Shown here one piece after another: positions 15,856 to 25,172 of a DNA stretch of 64,000 nucleotides. The first letter of the stretch is position 1. The number at the start of each line of letters is the position of its first letter. Source of the stretch: Chloroflexota bacterium (GTDB taxonomy: Bacteria; Chloroflexota; Anaerolineae; Anaerolineales; Villigracilaceae). A program made the position numbers and the translations under genes. The notes under the pieces were generated by a model. The model did no database searches, was not told the origin of the DNA, and saw only the letters and a list, made by a program, of their open reading frames with translations. Location of the stretch: the NCBI GenBank assembly GCA_016191845.1, contig JACPVF010000007.1, positions 744,001 through 808,000 on the forward strand. Reading direction: 5' to 3'.

Positions 15856-16491
15856 TTAGAAACCCAACTCTTCCTGGACAAGAATCAGCGTGATGCGGCC
15901 GGGAACAACTTCCTTGTTGAAGATCAACAACTTGGCGATCTCACTGTGGATGCCATAGGCCTTTTGGGCGCGTTGGTCTTCGAGCGGCAGGGAATATTCC
16001 TCTACACGGCGCAGACCTTCAGCCACGTTGCGGACAATCTTCTGCGCGCCGACGACCCATATGACCTTGCCCGCGCCCGAGACGTACGGACCGAGTTGGC
16101 TGCCACCGCGTGAAGCGACGATGATGTGCCCGTCTTCGGTCACTGCGTGGACGCTGCCCGCCATGTAGTCAGGGGCGGCCCCCAGGCGACGGATCTCGGC
16201 GCCTTGGGTGGCACGGTCCATCGTCCACAACTTTGGGCGGATGGCGTCATAGCGGCCCGATTTTTCGATGACTTCTGTGATGCCGAGCGTATCCAGCGTC
16301 GCCGAAGCGCCCATGTGGATCTGTGCACCTTCGGGTAAATCCTCGAAGAATAGTTTCCTGGCTTCTTCAGCGTCCGCGGCAAGCAAGGTACGGAAGCCGT
16401 TGGCGGTCAGGGCCTCGGCGGTTCGTTCGATCTGCTCGTCGGTAGCGAGACGGGCAAAGGTTGAGTTCAGTTCAAGTGTTGGTGCGGTCAT
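15856..16491 (-). CDS. LUD-domain (LutC/YkgG-like) protein
   Basis: 211 residues. Features of the LUD (lactate utilisation) domain are present: IHMGASATLDTLGI, DYMAGSVHAVTEDGHIIVASRGGSQLGPYV and GAGKVIWVVGAQKIV. LutC proteins work with LutA and LutB in L-lactate oxidation, but no such partners are nearby, so a different role is possible. It is the first gene after the palindromic operator at 16565-16590, divergent from the TetR gene, and so the likely target of that repressor. Confidence 0.82.
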   Translation of the reverse strand: MTAPTLELNSTFARLATDEQIERTAEALTANGFRTLLAADAEEARKLFFEDLPEGAQIHMGASATLDTLGITEVIEKSGRYDAIRPKLWTMDRATQGAEIRRLGAAPDYMAGSVHAVTEDGHIIVASRGGSQLGPYVSGAGKVIWVVGAQKIVRNVAEGLRRVEEYSLPLEDQRAQKAYGIHSEIAKLLIFNKEVVPGRITLILVQEELGF

Positions 16492-16564
16492 GTGAATCTC
16501 CTTGAAGGTTGGCGAGTTTGGGAGGCGCTGCTTGACTTGCTTCCCATCATATGATATATTTCAT

Positions 16565-16590
16565 ACATTCGTTGTTTAAACAACGAATGT
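16565..16590. promoter_or_regulatory. Perfect 26-bp palindrome, likely TetR operator over two divergent promoters
   Basis: ACATTCGTTGTTT followed at once by its exact reverse complement. TTGTTT within it serves as a -35 box on each strand: on the plus strand with TATATT at 16594-16599 (spacer 16) for tetR, and on the minus strand with an AT-rich -10 near 16556-16561 for the LUD gene. One bound dimer would block both promoters. Confidence 0.8.
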
Positions 16591-16620
16591 TGCTATATTA
16601 AACCGCACAGGCTGACCCAG

Positions 16621-16678
16621 GTCAACCACCAAAGCGCAACTTTTGTTGACTAAGCAACACAGGAGAAAAAATGTTGTC
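16621..16678 (+). promoter_or_regulatory. Leader element shared with add (copy B)
   Basis: Begins GTCAACCACCAAAGCGC and corresponds to copy A at 9950-10007. GCAAC is repeated 18 bases apart. Here the shared ATGTTGTC at offset 50 is the real start of the TetR gene, preceded by ACAGGAG. Confidence 0.6.
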
Positions 16679-17252
16679 CAAATTGAACGACCAGGATCCG
16701 CGCGTGCGCCGTACCCGCCAGTTGATCGAACAGGCCTTCGATGAATTACTGACCGAAAAGAATTTTGATTCCGTCACCGTGCAGGATGTGACCGAGAAGG
16801 CCCAGATCAACCGCGCCACGTTCTACGCGCACTTCGAGGACAAGTACGCCCTGCTCGATCACAGCATCCGTCAGAAGTTCCGCCAGGAGATCGAGAGCCG
16901 GGTGCTGAATGCCTGTCATTACACGCCTGAGAATCTGCGCATGTTGATCCTGACCGTATGCGAATTCCAGGTGAAACTCAACACCAGTTGCGCCCAATCG
17001 CAGAAGCAGTTTTCGCCGCTGGTCGAAAAGCAGATCAAGGAACAGATCTATGAATTGTTGCTGGTCTGGCTGCGCAAGATGAATATCCCCGTTTCAGCGG
17101 AGATGCCCGCCACCGCTGCCACCTGGGCCATCTACGGACTGGCCTCCTACTGGAGTGCGAGCAAGAACCGCCCCGCCTTGGAAACCTACGTGGACGAGGC
17201 CCTGCCGCTGGTGGCGGTCAACTTGAACCAGTTCGCACCCGAAGCTGCCTGA
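16671..17252 (+). CDS. TetR/AcrR-family transcriptional regulator
   Basis: 193 residues. The N-terminal helix-turn-helix region is RRTRQLIEQAFDELLTEKNF then VTVQDVTEKAQINRATFYAHF, the standard TetR DNA-binding signature (about 13-60). The C-terminal ligand domain is diverged; it contains two Cys (ILTVCEFQVKLNTSCAQS), which might be redox-sensitive. It is divergent from the LUD/reductase genes and probably represses them and itself through the palindrome. ACAGGAG lies 7 bases before the ATG. Confidence 0.9.
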   Translation: MLSKLNDQDPRVRRTRQLIEQAFDELLTEKNFDSVTVQDVTEKAQINRATFYAHFEDKYALLDHSIRQKFRQEIESRVLNACHYTPENLRMLILTVCEFQVKLNTSCAQSQKQFSPLVEKQIKEQIYELLLVWLRKMNIPVSAEMPATAATWAIYGLASYWSASKNRPALETYVDEALPLVAVNLNQFAPEAA

Positions 17253-17293
17253 AAAACTGACAAGCCGCATGGGTTTTATAGGTCATTTGTCGT

Positions 17294-17321
17294 TTGCATA
17301 AAATTCAAAATTTGGTAATAT
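17294..17321 (+). promoter_or_regulatory. Promoter of the aminotransferase leader
   Basis: TTGCAT and TAATAT with a 16-base spacer. Transcription would start near 17329, right at the leader peptide ATG at 17331. Confidence 0.55.
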
Positions 17322-17330
17322 AAAAGGGCC

Positions 17331-17384
17331 ATGGAGATCGTTCTGGTTCCTGGTTTCCTCTTTTTAGGCATTTCGATGCCGTGA
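17331..17384 (+). CDS. Putative leader peptide, 17 aa (MEIVLVPGFLFLGISMP)
   Basis: A short frame ending in TGA at 17382-17384. Nine of 17 residues are Ile, Val, Leu or Phe. It lies between a promoter and a terminator in front of an aminotransferase gene and its stop codon abuts the antiterminator arm. There is no clear ribosome-binding site, but the start would be at or within 2 bases of the mRNA 5' end. Whether it is translated is not known. Confidence 0.45.
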   Translation: MEIVLVPGFLFLGISMP

Positions 17385-17428
17385 GTCAGCAAGCCTGACG
17401 GGTCATTTCGTACCTGTCAGGCTTTTTT
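17367..17428 (+). promoter_or_regulatory. Attenuator: UUCG hairpin, antiterminator and terminator
   Basis: Three elements. A GGCAT/ATGCC hairpin with TTCG loop (17367-17380). A GTCAG/CTGAC hairpin with loop CAAGC (17385-17399). A 12-bp terminator stem (AGCCTGACGGGT with ACCTGTCAGGCT, 17392-17423) followed by six T. The second hairpin uses the 5' arm of the terminator, so the two are mutually exclusive. The aminotransferase ribosome-binding site (AAGGAG) is only 14 bases after the T run. It might instead simply end the tetR transcript. Confidence 0.6.
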
Positions 17429-17451
17429 CATTCTTATACCAAGGAGATTGA

Positions 17452-18708
17452 ATGCAAACACCCTGGGAGTATCGCTACGCCCACCGCACGCAGAAAATGG
17501 GAAGTTCGGTCATCCGTGAACTGCTGAAGTTCACCGAACAGCCCGACATTATCTCCTTCGCTGGCGGCCTGCCCGCCCCCGAAGTGTTCCCGCTCAAGGA
17601 ATTTCAGGAAGCCTGTAATTCGGTCCTGCAAAAGGATGGGGCACAGGCATTGCAATACAGCACCACCGAGGGCCATCGTCCCCTGCGCGAGATGATCGCC
17701 CGACACACTGCGCGCTACAGCGTGCAGGTTTCCGCCGATAACATCCTCATCACCTCGGGATCCCAACAGGCGCTGGATTTCATCGGGCGGTTGTTCATCA
17801 ATCGCGGTGATTACATCGTGGTCGAGTCGCCCACTTATCTGGGCGCGCTCCAGGCCTGGAACGCCTACGGCGCGCAGTACATCTCGGTCCGTGCGGACGA
17901 GAATGGCATGATCGTGGACGAATTGGAAGCAGCCCTGAGGGTGGGTCCCAAGTTCATCTATGTCCTGCCCAATTTCCAGAACCCGTCTGGCTCGACCCTC
18001 AGCCTGGATCGCCGCAAAAAGCTGGTCGAATTGGCCGACAAGTACGGTGTCCCGATCGTGGAGGACGATCCCTATGGCCAGTTGCGCTACGAGGGCGAGC
18101 ACATCCCCTCGGTGATGACGCTCGACAGCCAATTCCGTGACGAGCACGATGGCGAATACACTGGCAACGTTATCTATCTCAGCACCTTCTCGAAGCTGCT
18201 GGCGCCCGGCCTGCGCCTGGCCTGGGTCATCGCGCCGCCCGAGGTCATCAAGAAGCTGGTCATGACCAAACAGGCCGCCGACCTGCACACCTCATCGTTC
18301 AATCAATATGTGGCCTACGAGGTCGCCAAGGGTGGATTTCTCGACGAGCATGTCAAGACCATCCGCGCCACATACAAGGAACGCCGCGACGTAATGCTCG
18401 AAATGATGGATGAGATGTTCCCGCCTGAGATGCGCTGGACTCATCCGCAGGGTGGCATGTTCCTGTGGGGCATCATGCCCGAGGAAATCGATGCAGCCGA
18501 GGTGCTGAAGATCGCCATCGACCGTAAGGTGGCTTTTGTCCCTGGAGCGGCCTTCCACCCGAACGGCGGTGGCAAAAACACCATGCGACTCAATTTCTCG
18601 TACTCCTCGCCCGAGACCATCCGCGAGGGCATCACCCGCCTGGGCGCTACGTTGAAGGAAGTGTTGCACAAGAACGGACACCGACCCACCTGGTCCTACG
18701 ACCGATAA
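17452..18708 (+). CDS. PLP-dependent aminotransferase, 2-aminoadipate/MocR-like class I
   Basis: 418 residues. Fold type I motifs: IISFAGGLPAPEVFPL, LITSGSQQALDFIGRLF, LPNFQNPSGSTLSL (cofactor ring region), VEDDPYGQLRY and YLSTFSKLLAPGLRLAWV with the PLP lysine in STFSK. This group includes 2-aminoadipate aminotransferase (LysN) and branched-chain/aromatic aminotransferases acting in the cytoplasm. There is no DNA-binding domain. A hydrophobic leader peptide and attenuator upstream suggest control by supply of a branched-chain or aromatic amino acid. Confidence 0.87.
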   Translation: MQTPWEYRYAHRTQKMGSSVIRELLKFTEQPDIISFAGGLPAPEVFPLKEFQEACNSVLQKDGAQALQYSTTEGHRPLREMIARHTARYSVQVSADNILITSGSQQALDFIGRLFINRGDYIVVESPTYLGALQAWNAYGAQYISVRADENGMIVDELEAALRVGPKFIYVLPNFQNPSGSTLSLDRRKKLVELADKYGVPIVEDDPYGQLRYEGEHIPSVMTLDSQFRDEHDGEYTGNVIYLSTFSKLLAPGLRLAWVIAPPEVIKKLVMTKQAADLHTSSFNQYVAYEVAKGGFLDEHVKTIRATYKERRDVMLEMMDEMFPPEMRWTHPQGGMFLWGIMPEEIDAAEVLKIAIDRKVAFVPGAAFHPNGGGKNTMRLNFSYSSPETIREGITRLGATLKEVLHKNGHRPTWSYDR

Positions 18709-18715
18709 GAATCAA

Positions 18716-18747
18716 AACGGCCTCTTCAAGCGAAGAGGCCGTTCTTT
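18716..18747 (+). terminator. Terminator after the aminotransferase
   Basis: AACGGCCTCTTC and complement, loop AAGC, then CTTTT. Confidence 0.9.
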
Positions 18748-18774
18748 TACTGTTCACGGTTTACGGTCGACAGT

Positions 18775-20124
18775 CTATTCTTCCACGTAGGGGACATAGT
18801 CTGCACGGGCGATGCCCTGTTTGAAGGCCATCTCGGCCACGGCACGCGCCACGGCGCGATGGACTTTCTTATCCAGCGGGCTGGGGACCAATTCCCCGGG
18901 TGGGGTCATCGAGGCGATGGTCTCGGCGGCGGCCACCAACATCTCGTGTGTAATGCGCGGGGCGTGCGCGTCCACTGCACCGCGGAAGATGCCCGGGAAC
19001 CCCAGCACGTTGTTGACCGACTTTCCATCGGCGGCGAAGGCCGCACCACGCTCCAGCGCCAGGTCAGGGTCGATCTCCGCGTTGGGGTTGGAGAGCGCCA
19101 GGATGATCTGCCCCGGGCGGACCATCTCGGGCTTGATCAGCCCGGGCGCACCCGTGGTGGCGATGACAATATCGCATTTGGCCATGATCTCCACCAGGTT
19201 GGACTTATGCCCGCCCTCGCGCTCGAAGCGTTCCAGCGCCTCGGCGCTCAAGTCCGCGCCGTAAACGGGATTCCCCGTCAGCCGCATCAACATCTGACCG
19301 ATGGCGTTACCCGCCGCCCCCAGGCCGATCTGCCCGATGACCGACTTGCTCAGTTCGCGGCCCGTCTCGCGCGCGGCCACCATCAGCGCGGCGGTGCAGA
19401 CCACGGCTGTGCCGTGTTGGTCGTCGTGCATTACGGGGATGTCGAGCGCCTCCTGTAGCCGCTTCTCGATCTCGAAACAGCGCGGGGCAGAAATATCTTC
19501 CAGTTGGATGGCGGCAAAGGTTGGCGCAATGGCCTTGACCGCAGCGATGATCTCGTCGGTGTCCTTGGTATTGAGCAGGATCGGCACGCCGGAAAGCCCC
19601 ACCAGCGTTTCCATCAACATGGCCTTGCCCTCCATGACGGGCATGCCCGCCAGCGGACCAATGTCACCCAGGCCGAGCACGGCCGTCCCGTCGGTGACGA
19701 TGGCCACCATGTGGCTGATGCTCGTGTAGGCCCAGGCCAGCGACGGGTCCGCGGCGATCTTGCGGCAGACCTCGGCCACGCCCGGCGTGTACACACGCCG
19801 TAGGGTGGTCATCGAGTCGATGGGGTAGCGCGAGCGGATGGCGATCTTGCCTTTCTCGTGCAACTCCAGCACTTCGTCGCGCACCTGGATGACGTGCGAA
19901 TCTTCGTTGCCCTGGATCGCCTGGAGGATGCGATCCATATGATTTACATCCTCGGCGTAGATGGTGATGTCGCGAACCACGTGCTTCGAGGTTTCGGTCA
20001 GCATCTCGATGCTGCCGATGCTGCCGCCTTCGTCCGAAATGGAAGTTAGCAGACGCGCCAGCACACCGCTGGCTTGCGAGTTGCGCACGCGCACCGTGCG
20101 CATGATCTTTCGTTCCCAGGCCAT
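18775..20124 (-). CDS. NAD(P)-dependent malic enzyme with N-terminal ACT domain
   Basis: 449 residues from the ATG at 20124 (AAGGAG 7 bases before). Residues about 8-85 form an ACT-type regulatory domain (RTVRVRNSQASGVLARLLTS, HVVRDITIYAED). The catalytic part has YTPGVAEVCRKIA, VAIVTDGTAVLGLGDIGPLAG, IQLEDISAPRCFEIE, PVMHDDQHGTAVVC and the Rossmann GQIGLGAAGNAIGQM. It decarboxylates malate to pyruvate with NAD(P). The ACT domain suggests amino-acid control. It lies downstream of the HAD/moaA unit but behind its own terminator-promoter gap. Confidence 0.92.
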   Translation of the reverse strand: MAWERKIMRTVRVRNSQASGVLARLLTSISDEGGSIGSIEMLTETSKHVVRDITIYAEDVNHMDRILQAIQGNEDSHVIQVRDEVLELHEKGKIAIRSRYPIDSMTTLRRVYTPGVAEVCRKIAADPSLAWAYTSISHMVAIVTDGTAVLGLGDIGPLAGMPVMEGKAMLMETLVGLSGVPILLNTKDTDEIIAAVKAIAPTFAAIQLEDISAPRCFEIEKRLQEALDIPVMHDDQHGTAVVCTAALMVAARETGRELSKSVIGQIGLGAAGNAIGQMLMRLTGNPVYGADLSAEALERFEREGGHKSNLVEIMAKCDIVIATTGAPGLIKPEMVRPGQIILALSNPNAEIDPDLALERGAAFAADGKSVNNVLGFPGIFRGAVDAHAPRITHEMLVAAAETIASMTPPGELVPSPLDKKVHRAVARAVAEMAFKQGIARADYVPYVEE

Positions 20125-20140
20125 GATTATCTCCTTGACT

Positions 20141-20173
20141 AAAAAAACTTGCGAAGGGTCAGCCCTTCGCAAG
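20141..20173 (-). terminator. Terminator of the moaA-HAD unit
   Basis: CTTGCGAAGGG and complement around a four-base loop, then seven T on the minus strand. Confidence 0.93.
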
Positions 20174-20174
20174 G

Positions 20175-20894
20175 TCATTTCAACAGGTTCAAGAACTCTC
20201 CGAAGGACTCGATCACCTCGCAGTCCGCATCGGGGAAGATTCCGCGCGGGTCGTAAAGCACGGGCCGAAGTCCGGCGCGGCGGGACCCGACCACATCTGC
20301 AAAGTAGTTATCGCCCACGTACACGGCGGCTTCAGCGGGGATTCCCATCCGCTCGAGAGCGATCTGGAAGATGCCCGGATCGGGTTTGTAAGATTTCACC
20401 TCGCCTGCCGCCAATGACAGGTCAAAGAAGGGCAGGATGCCCAGGCCTTCGAGATCGCCGTGGAAGGGCTTCTCGCGGTTCGATACGACCCCGAGCCTGT
20501 ATCCGACTCCCTTGAGTTGGGTCAGCACCTCGAGAGCCCCGCTATCCAGCACGCCCAATGGTTTATAGTGCTTGTCCATGTGTGCCGAAAGGACAGGTGC
20601 AAGTTCGGCGGCATGAGCGGGGTGAGCGCCGAGCGCCACCAATTGTCGGCGGCTGTAATTCACCCAGAATTCCGGCTCGGATTCAGGATGGGCAGCAAAG
20701 TCCTTGCGCAGGTCGACCGAATTGGCCCAGTAGTAGTGTTCCCAGCGGATGCCACGCAGGCGATCGTCCTCGCTGATGCGCAGGCCGAGCGCACGGGCTT
20801 GCTCGACGAACATCTCGCCGCCGTTGGGTTGGGTGTGGCGCAGGGTGCCGTCAAGGTCGAAAAGAATGGCCTGGGTGCCATTGGGTGAGAACAT
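20175..20894 (-). CDS. HAD-superfamily phosphatase
   Basis: 239 residues. Motif I is ILFDLDGTLRHTQ, motif II VVSNRE, motif III lysine in GEVKSYKPDPGIFQIALE, motif IV VYVGDNYFADVVGSRRAG. These define a Cof/PGP-like HAD hydrolase with a helical cap; the substrate is unknown. The ATG at 20894 is used because the frame before it has no protein character and overlaps moaA. It follows moaA by 29 bases and is probably cotranscribed. Confidence 0.87.
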   Translation of the reverse strand: MFSPNGTQAILFDLDGTLRHTQPNGGEMFVEQARALGLRISEDDRLRGIRWEHYYWANSVDLRKDFAAHPESEPEFWVNYSRRQLVALGAHPAHAAELAPVLSAHMDKHYKPLGVLDSGALEVLTQLKGVGYRLGVVSNREKPFHGDLEGLGILPFFDLSLAAGEVKSYKPDPGIFQIALERMGIPAEAAVYVGDNYFADVVGSRRAGLRPVLYDPRGIFPDADCEVIESFGEFLNLLK

Positions 20895-20923
20895 GGTCCG
20901 TCCTGTGTTTGGAATGTGGCGGG

Positions 20924-21904
20924 TCAGCCGCCGATTTCGCTCATCACACGGTTGAGGGGGATGATGCCATCGGCTAGGCCGTGCCCCCATGGCTTTTCCC
21001 ACACGCCGCCGATGATGATCTGGCGCAGGTCTTCGAGAGAGGCGCCCGCCCGCAGCGGGGTGAGCAGGTCCACCTCTTTTTCCCGCAGCAGGCACAGGCG
21101 CAGGCGACCGTCTGAAGTGAGGCGGGCGCGGTTGCACGAAGCGCAGAATGGTGCGGTGACCGACGAGATGAAGCCTACATTGCCTCTGGCCTTCGGTAGT
21201 TGGAAGATGCGCGCCTCGCCGTCCAGTTTGCCGTCATTCGCCACTTGCAAGTCGCCGAGAGAGTCTTCAATGCGTTCCTGAATTTCGGCCATGGTGACAA
21301 CCTGGCTGGTCTGCAGGTCGGTGGCTCCCGCAAAGGGCATCATCTCGATGAAGCGTATCTGCCAGGGATGGTCGAGGGTCAGGCGGGCCAGATCAACCAC
21401 ATCATCCTCATTGTAGCCGCGCACCACCACTGCGTTGAGCTTGATGGGCGCCAGCCCAGCCCGCTCGGCAGCCAGGATGCCGTCCCATACATCCTGTAAC
21501 TTGCCCCAGCGGGTGAGGCGATGGAATTTCTCAGGGTTGAGGGTGTCGATCGAGACGTTGACCCGCTGTAGTCCCGCCTCAGCCAGGGGCTGGGCCAGTT
21601 TCGAGAGCAGGACTCCGTTGGTCGTCATGGAAACGGATTTTATGCCCTCAGTGGAGGCGATTCCCCGTACGATGTCCACGATGCGGGCGCGGACGGTCGG
21701 TTCGCCGCCCGTCAGGCGCACTTTAGTGAACCCGAGGCTGGCAAACAGACGGGTGAGCGTAAATACCTCTTCATCCTGCATCATCTCTGCGGTCGGGCGG
21801 AAGGTCATGTCCTCGGGCATGCAATACACGCAGCGCAGGTTGCAGTGATCAGTCAGGCTGATACGCAAATAAGAGATTTTTCTTCCGAAGCGGTCAATGG
21901 CCAT
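20924..21904 (-). CDS. moaA: GTP 3',8-cyclase, molybdenum cofactor biosynthesis protein MoaA
   Basis: 326 residues. The radical SAM cluster motif is C21-x3-C25-x2-C28 (DHCNLRCVYCMPED). The second, C-terminal cluster is FCASCNRARLTSDGRLRLC. The conserved C-terminal GG is present (MSEIGG). MoaA makes the first committed intermediate of molybdopterin synthesis from GTP, together with MoaC, which is not in the window; mobA is at 58236-58808. A TATAAT box lies 11 bases before the ATG. Confidence 0.95.
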   Translation of the reverse strand: MAIDRFGRKISYLRISLTDHCNLRCVYCMPEDMTFRPTAEMMQDEEVFTLTRLFASLGFTKVRLTGGEPTVRARIVDIVRGIASTEGIKSVSMTTNGVLLSKLAQPLAEAGLQRVNVSIDTLNPEKFHRLTRWGKLQDVWDGILAAERAGLAPIKLNAVVVRGYNEDDVVDLARLTLDHPWQIRFIEMMPFAGATDLQTSQVVTMAEIQERIEDSLGDLQVANDGKLDGEARIFQLPKARGNVGFISSVTAPFCASCNRARLTSDGRLRLCLLREKEVDLLTPLRAGASLEDLRQIIIGGVWEKPWGHGLADGIIPLNRVMSEIGG

Positions 21905-21951
21905 GGTACCGATGGATTATAACAATATTATCAGAGGTTCGACGCTGGTAA

Positions 21952-21980
21952 TTGACGTTATCTTTCATGCGTGCTATCAT
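21952..21980 (+). promoter_or_regulatory. Promoter of the PIN/TRAM gene
   Basis: TTGACG and TATCAT with a 17-base spacer, about 58 bases before the ATG at 22039. Confidence 0.7.
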
Positions 21981-22038
21981 GCTGAAACCTGTTCATTTTG
22001 TCCTTATTCCGCACTTTTAAATCCAAAGGAGCACTTTT

Positions 22039-23115
22039 ATGAGCGTAGAATTCATTTTGCGCATCGTTTTCATGCTTGTTTTTGGCAGCGCAGCCGGCTA
22101 TTGGGGATACAATTTTTCGAACGCCACCGCAGCCGACATTGTCGGTTACACGCTGGGGTTTTCCCTGCTGGGAGCTCTAACCGGGTTGCTTTTTGCCCCT
22201 TATCTGACCACGCGTCCCGCACGTGCCCTGAGGTCCCTGCTGGGGCGTCTGGCTGCTGAGACGCTTTTTGCCGGCCTCACCGGATTGGTGATGGGCCTGC
22301 TGACGGCCGCCTTGCTGGCTTTCCCACTTTCCATGTTGCCCAGCCCGTTCGGGAGCATCCTGCCCTTTATTGGGGTACTGATCTTCGCCTACCTGGGCGT
22401 CTCGCTGTTCGTCATGCGGCAGGGTGACATTATGGGCCTGCTCAGCGCCCTAAGCGGACGCGGTGAAAGCGGCTCGTCCTCCTCATGGACCAATCTCAAC
22501 CGTAACATCTTACTCGATACCAGCGTCATCATCGATGGGCGTGTGGCTGACATTGCCAAGACCGGCTTCCTGCCCGGCACATTGCTCATCCCGCGTTTCG
22601 TGTTGAACGAACTGCAATACATCGCCGACTCACCCGACGGCCTGCGCCGTCAGCGTGGACGCCGCGGCATGGAAGTGCTGGCTGAGTTGCAGAAGTTACC
22701 CAACATCCTCGTCCGCATCAGCGACATCGATGTGGAGGGCGTGCGTGAAGTGGACGACAAGTTGATCGTCCTCGGTAAGCAGCTCAAGAGTCCCGTGCTG
22801 ACCAATGACTACAACCTCAACCGCATCGCCGAACTGCAGGGCGTGACCGTGCTCAACATCAACGAACTGGCCAATGCTGTCAAGTCGGTGGTGTTGCCGG
22901 GCGAACTGTTGCGTATTAACATCATCCAGGAAGGCAAGGAAATGGGACAGGGGGTTGGTTATATGGATGACGGCACGATGGTTGTCGTAGAGAACGGCAA
23001 GGAATACATCGGCGAATACATGGACGTCTCAGTCACCAAGGTCCTTCAGACTGCTGCGGGTCGTATGATCTTTGCCCGTGTGGAAGAGGAACGTAACGGC
23101 AAGAAGAGGAAATAA
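22039..23115 (+). CDS. Membrane PIN/TRAM-domain protein (YacL-like)
   Basis: 358 residues. Four hydrophobic segments occupy about 5-135. A PIN nuclease-like domain follows: NRNILLDTSVIIDGRVADIAKT (acidic residues D158 and D164 region), LIPRFVLNELQYIADS, VREVDDKLIVLGKQL and VLTNDYNLNRIAELQGV. The C-terminal TRAM domain is VGYMDDGTMVVVENGKEYIGE with VTKVLQTAAGRMIFA. PIN domains cut RNA; the membrane form is common in Gram-positive bacteria and Chloroflexota and its role is not settled. CysS follows by 36 bases, probably in the same transcript. AAAGGAG precedes the ATG. Confidence 0.9.
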   Translation: MSVEFILRIVFMLVFGSAAGYWGYNFSNATAADIVGYTLGFSLLGALTGLLFAPYLTTRPARALRSLLGRLAAETLFAGLTGLVMGLLTAALLAFPLSMLPSPFGSILPFIGVLIFAYLGVSLFVMRQGDIMGLLSALSGRGESGSSSSWTNLNRNILLDTSVIIDGRVADIAKTGFLPGTLLIPRFVLNELQYIADSPDGLRRQRGRRGMEVLAELQKLPNILVRISDIDVEGVREVDDKLIVLGKQLKSPVLTNDYNLNRIAELQGVTVLNINELANAVKSVVLPGELLRINIIQEGKEMGQGVGYMDDGTMVVVENGKEYIGEYMDVSVTKVLQTAAGRMIFARVEEERNGKKRK

Positions 23116-23151
23116 ATTTCGTTTAGAGCGCGAAAAGCAAGGCAGGTATTC

Positions 23152-24549
<1,398 letters not shown>

Positions 24550-24566
24550 TAGAAACCTAAAACGCA

Positions 24567-24604
24567 AAAGGCGCAGTCACTCTTCTCGTGGCTGCGCCTT
24601 TTTG
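24567..24604 (+). terminator. Terminator after cysS
   Basis: AAAGGCGCAGTCAC pairs with GTGGCTGCGCCTTT (one wobble), then T run. Confidence 0.88.
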
Positions 24605-24645
24605 ATTCACTTGTATTCCTCGATCTCCCCCAGTTACTTGCGAGC

Positions 24646-25026
24646 CTAGACCTCGTACTCGCCGACTTCCTCTTCGACTTGCAGCATGGGCTCATCGGCG
24701 GGTTTCTTGTCCAGGAATTGCAGGGACAGCGCGACGACCTTGGTGAAATACTTGGTTTCGCCCTTATCTTCGTAGCGTTCGGTCTTCAGGCGACCTTCGA
24801 TATACACCAGGCTGCCTTTGTGCAGATACTCCTGGCATACTTCACCCAGCCGTCCCCAGGCTTCGACGTGCACCCACTCGGTGTATTCCTTGGTCTCGCC
24901 GCCGCTCTTCCAGCGGTTCGAGATGGCCACATTGAACGACGTCACCTGCTTGCCGGTGGGTGTGAAGCGGCCTTCGGGGTCCTTGCCGAGTCTTCCGATG
25001 AGTTGAACGCGGTTTAGTGCTGGCAT
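24646..25026 (-). CDS. ssb: Single-stranded DNA-binding protein
   Basis: 126 residues. The OB-fold SSB signature is intact: LNRVQLIGRLGKDPEGRFTP, VTSFNVAISNRWK, EWVHVEAWGRLGEVCQEYL and GSLVYIEGRLKTERYED. The acidic C-terminal tail is short (LQVEEEVGEYEV) and lacks the typical DDDIPF tip, so interaction with partner proteins may differ. GAGAGGAGG precedes the ATG. A 23-codon frame with its own ribosome-binding site lies upstream and overlaps the start. Confidence 0.93.
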   Translation of the reverse strand: MPALNRVQLIGRLGKDPEGRFTPTGKQVTSFNVAISNRWKSGGETKEYTEWVHVEAWGRLGEVCQEYLHKGSLVYIEGRLKTERYEDKGETKYFTKVVALSLQFLDKKPADEPMLQVEEEVGEYEV

Positions 25027-25085
25027 GTTATCCTCCTCTCAGCGCCTTCGGTTATACTTTTAGAGGCCAAATGTGTATGTGTCAT
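25014..25085 (-). CDS. Possible 23-aa upstream frame overlapping the ssb start
   Basis: ATG at 25085 is preceded by AAAAGGAG at a 7-base distance; the product begins MTHTHLASKSITEG and ends in Q-H. It ends 13 bases inside ssb in another frame. It could couple translation to ssb or be accidental. Confidence 0.35.
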   Translation of the reverse strand: MTHTHLASKSITEGAERRITCQH

Positions 25086-25133
25086 GATTCGTCTCCTTTT
25101 CTCTAAAAGAGCAAGATATTCAATTGTGACAAG

Positions 25134-25161
25134 ATTGTAGCACAAATATTCTAATCGTCAA
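25134..25161 (-). promoter_or_regulatory. Promoter of ssb
   Basis: TTGACG and TACAAT on the minus strand with a 16-base spacer. Confidence 0.65.
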
Positions 25162-25172
25162 TAGGATTTGGA

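Noticed and set aside
20895-21137. N-terminal extension of the HAD phosphatase
   Set aside because: It overlaps the moaA 3' end and is Arg/Pro-rich; the HAD motif I follows directly after the ATG at 20894.
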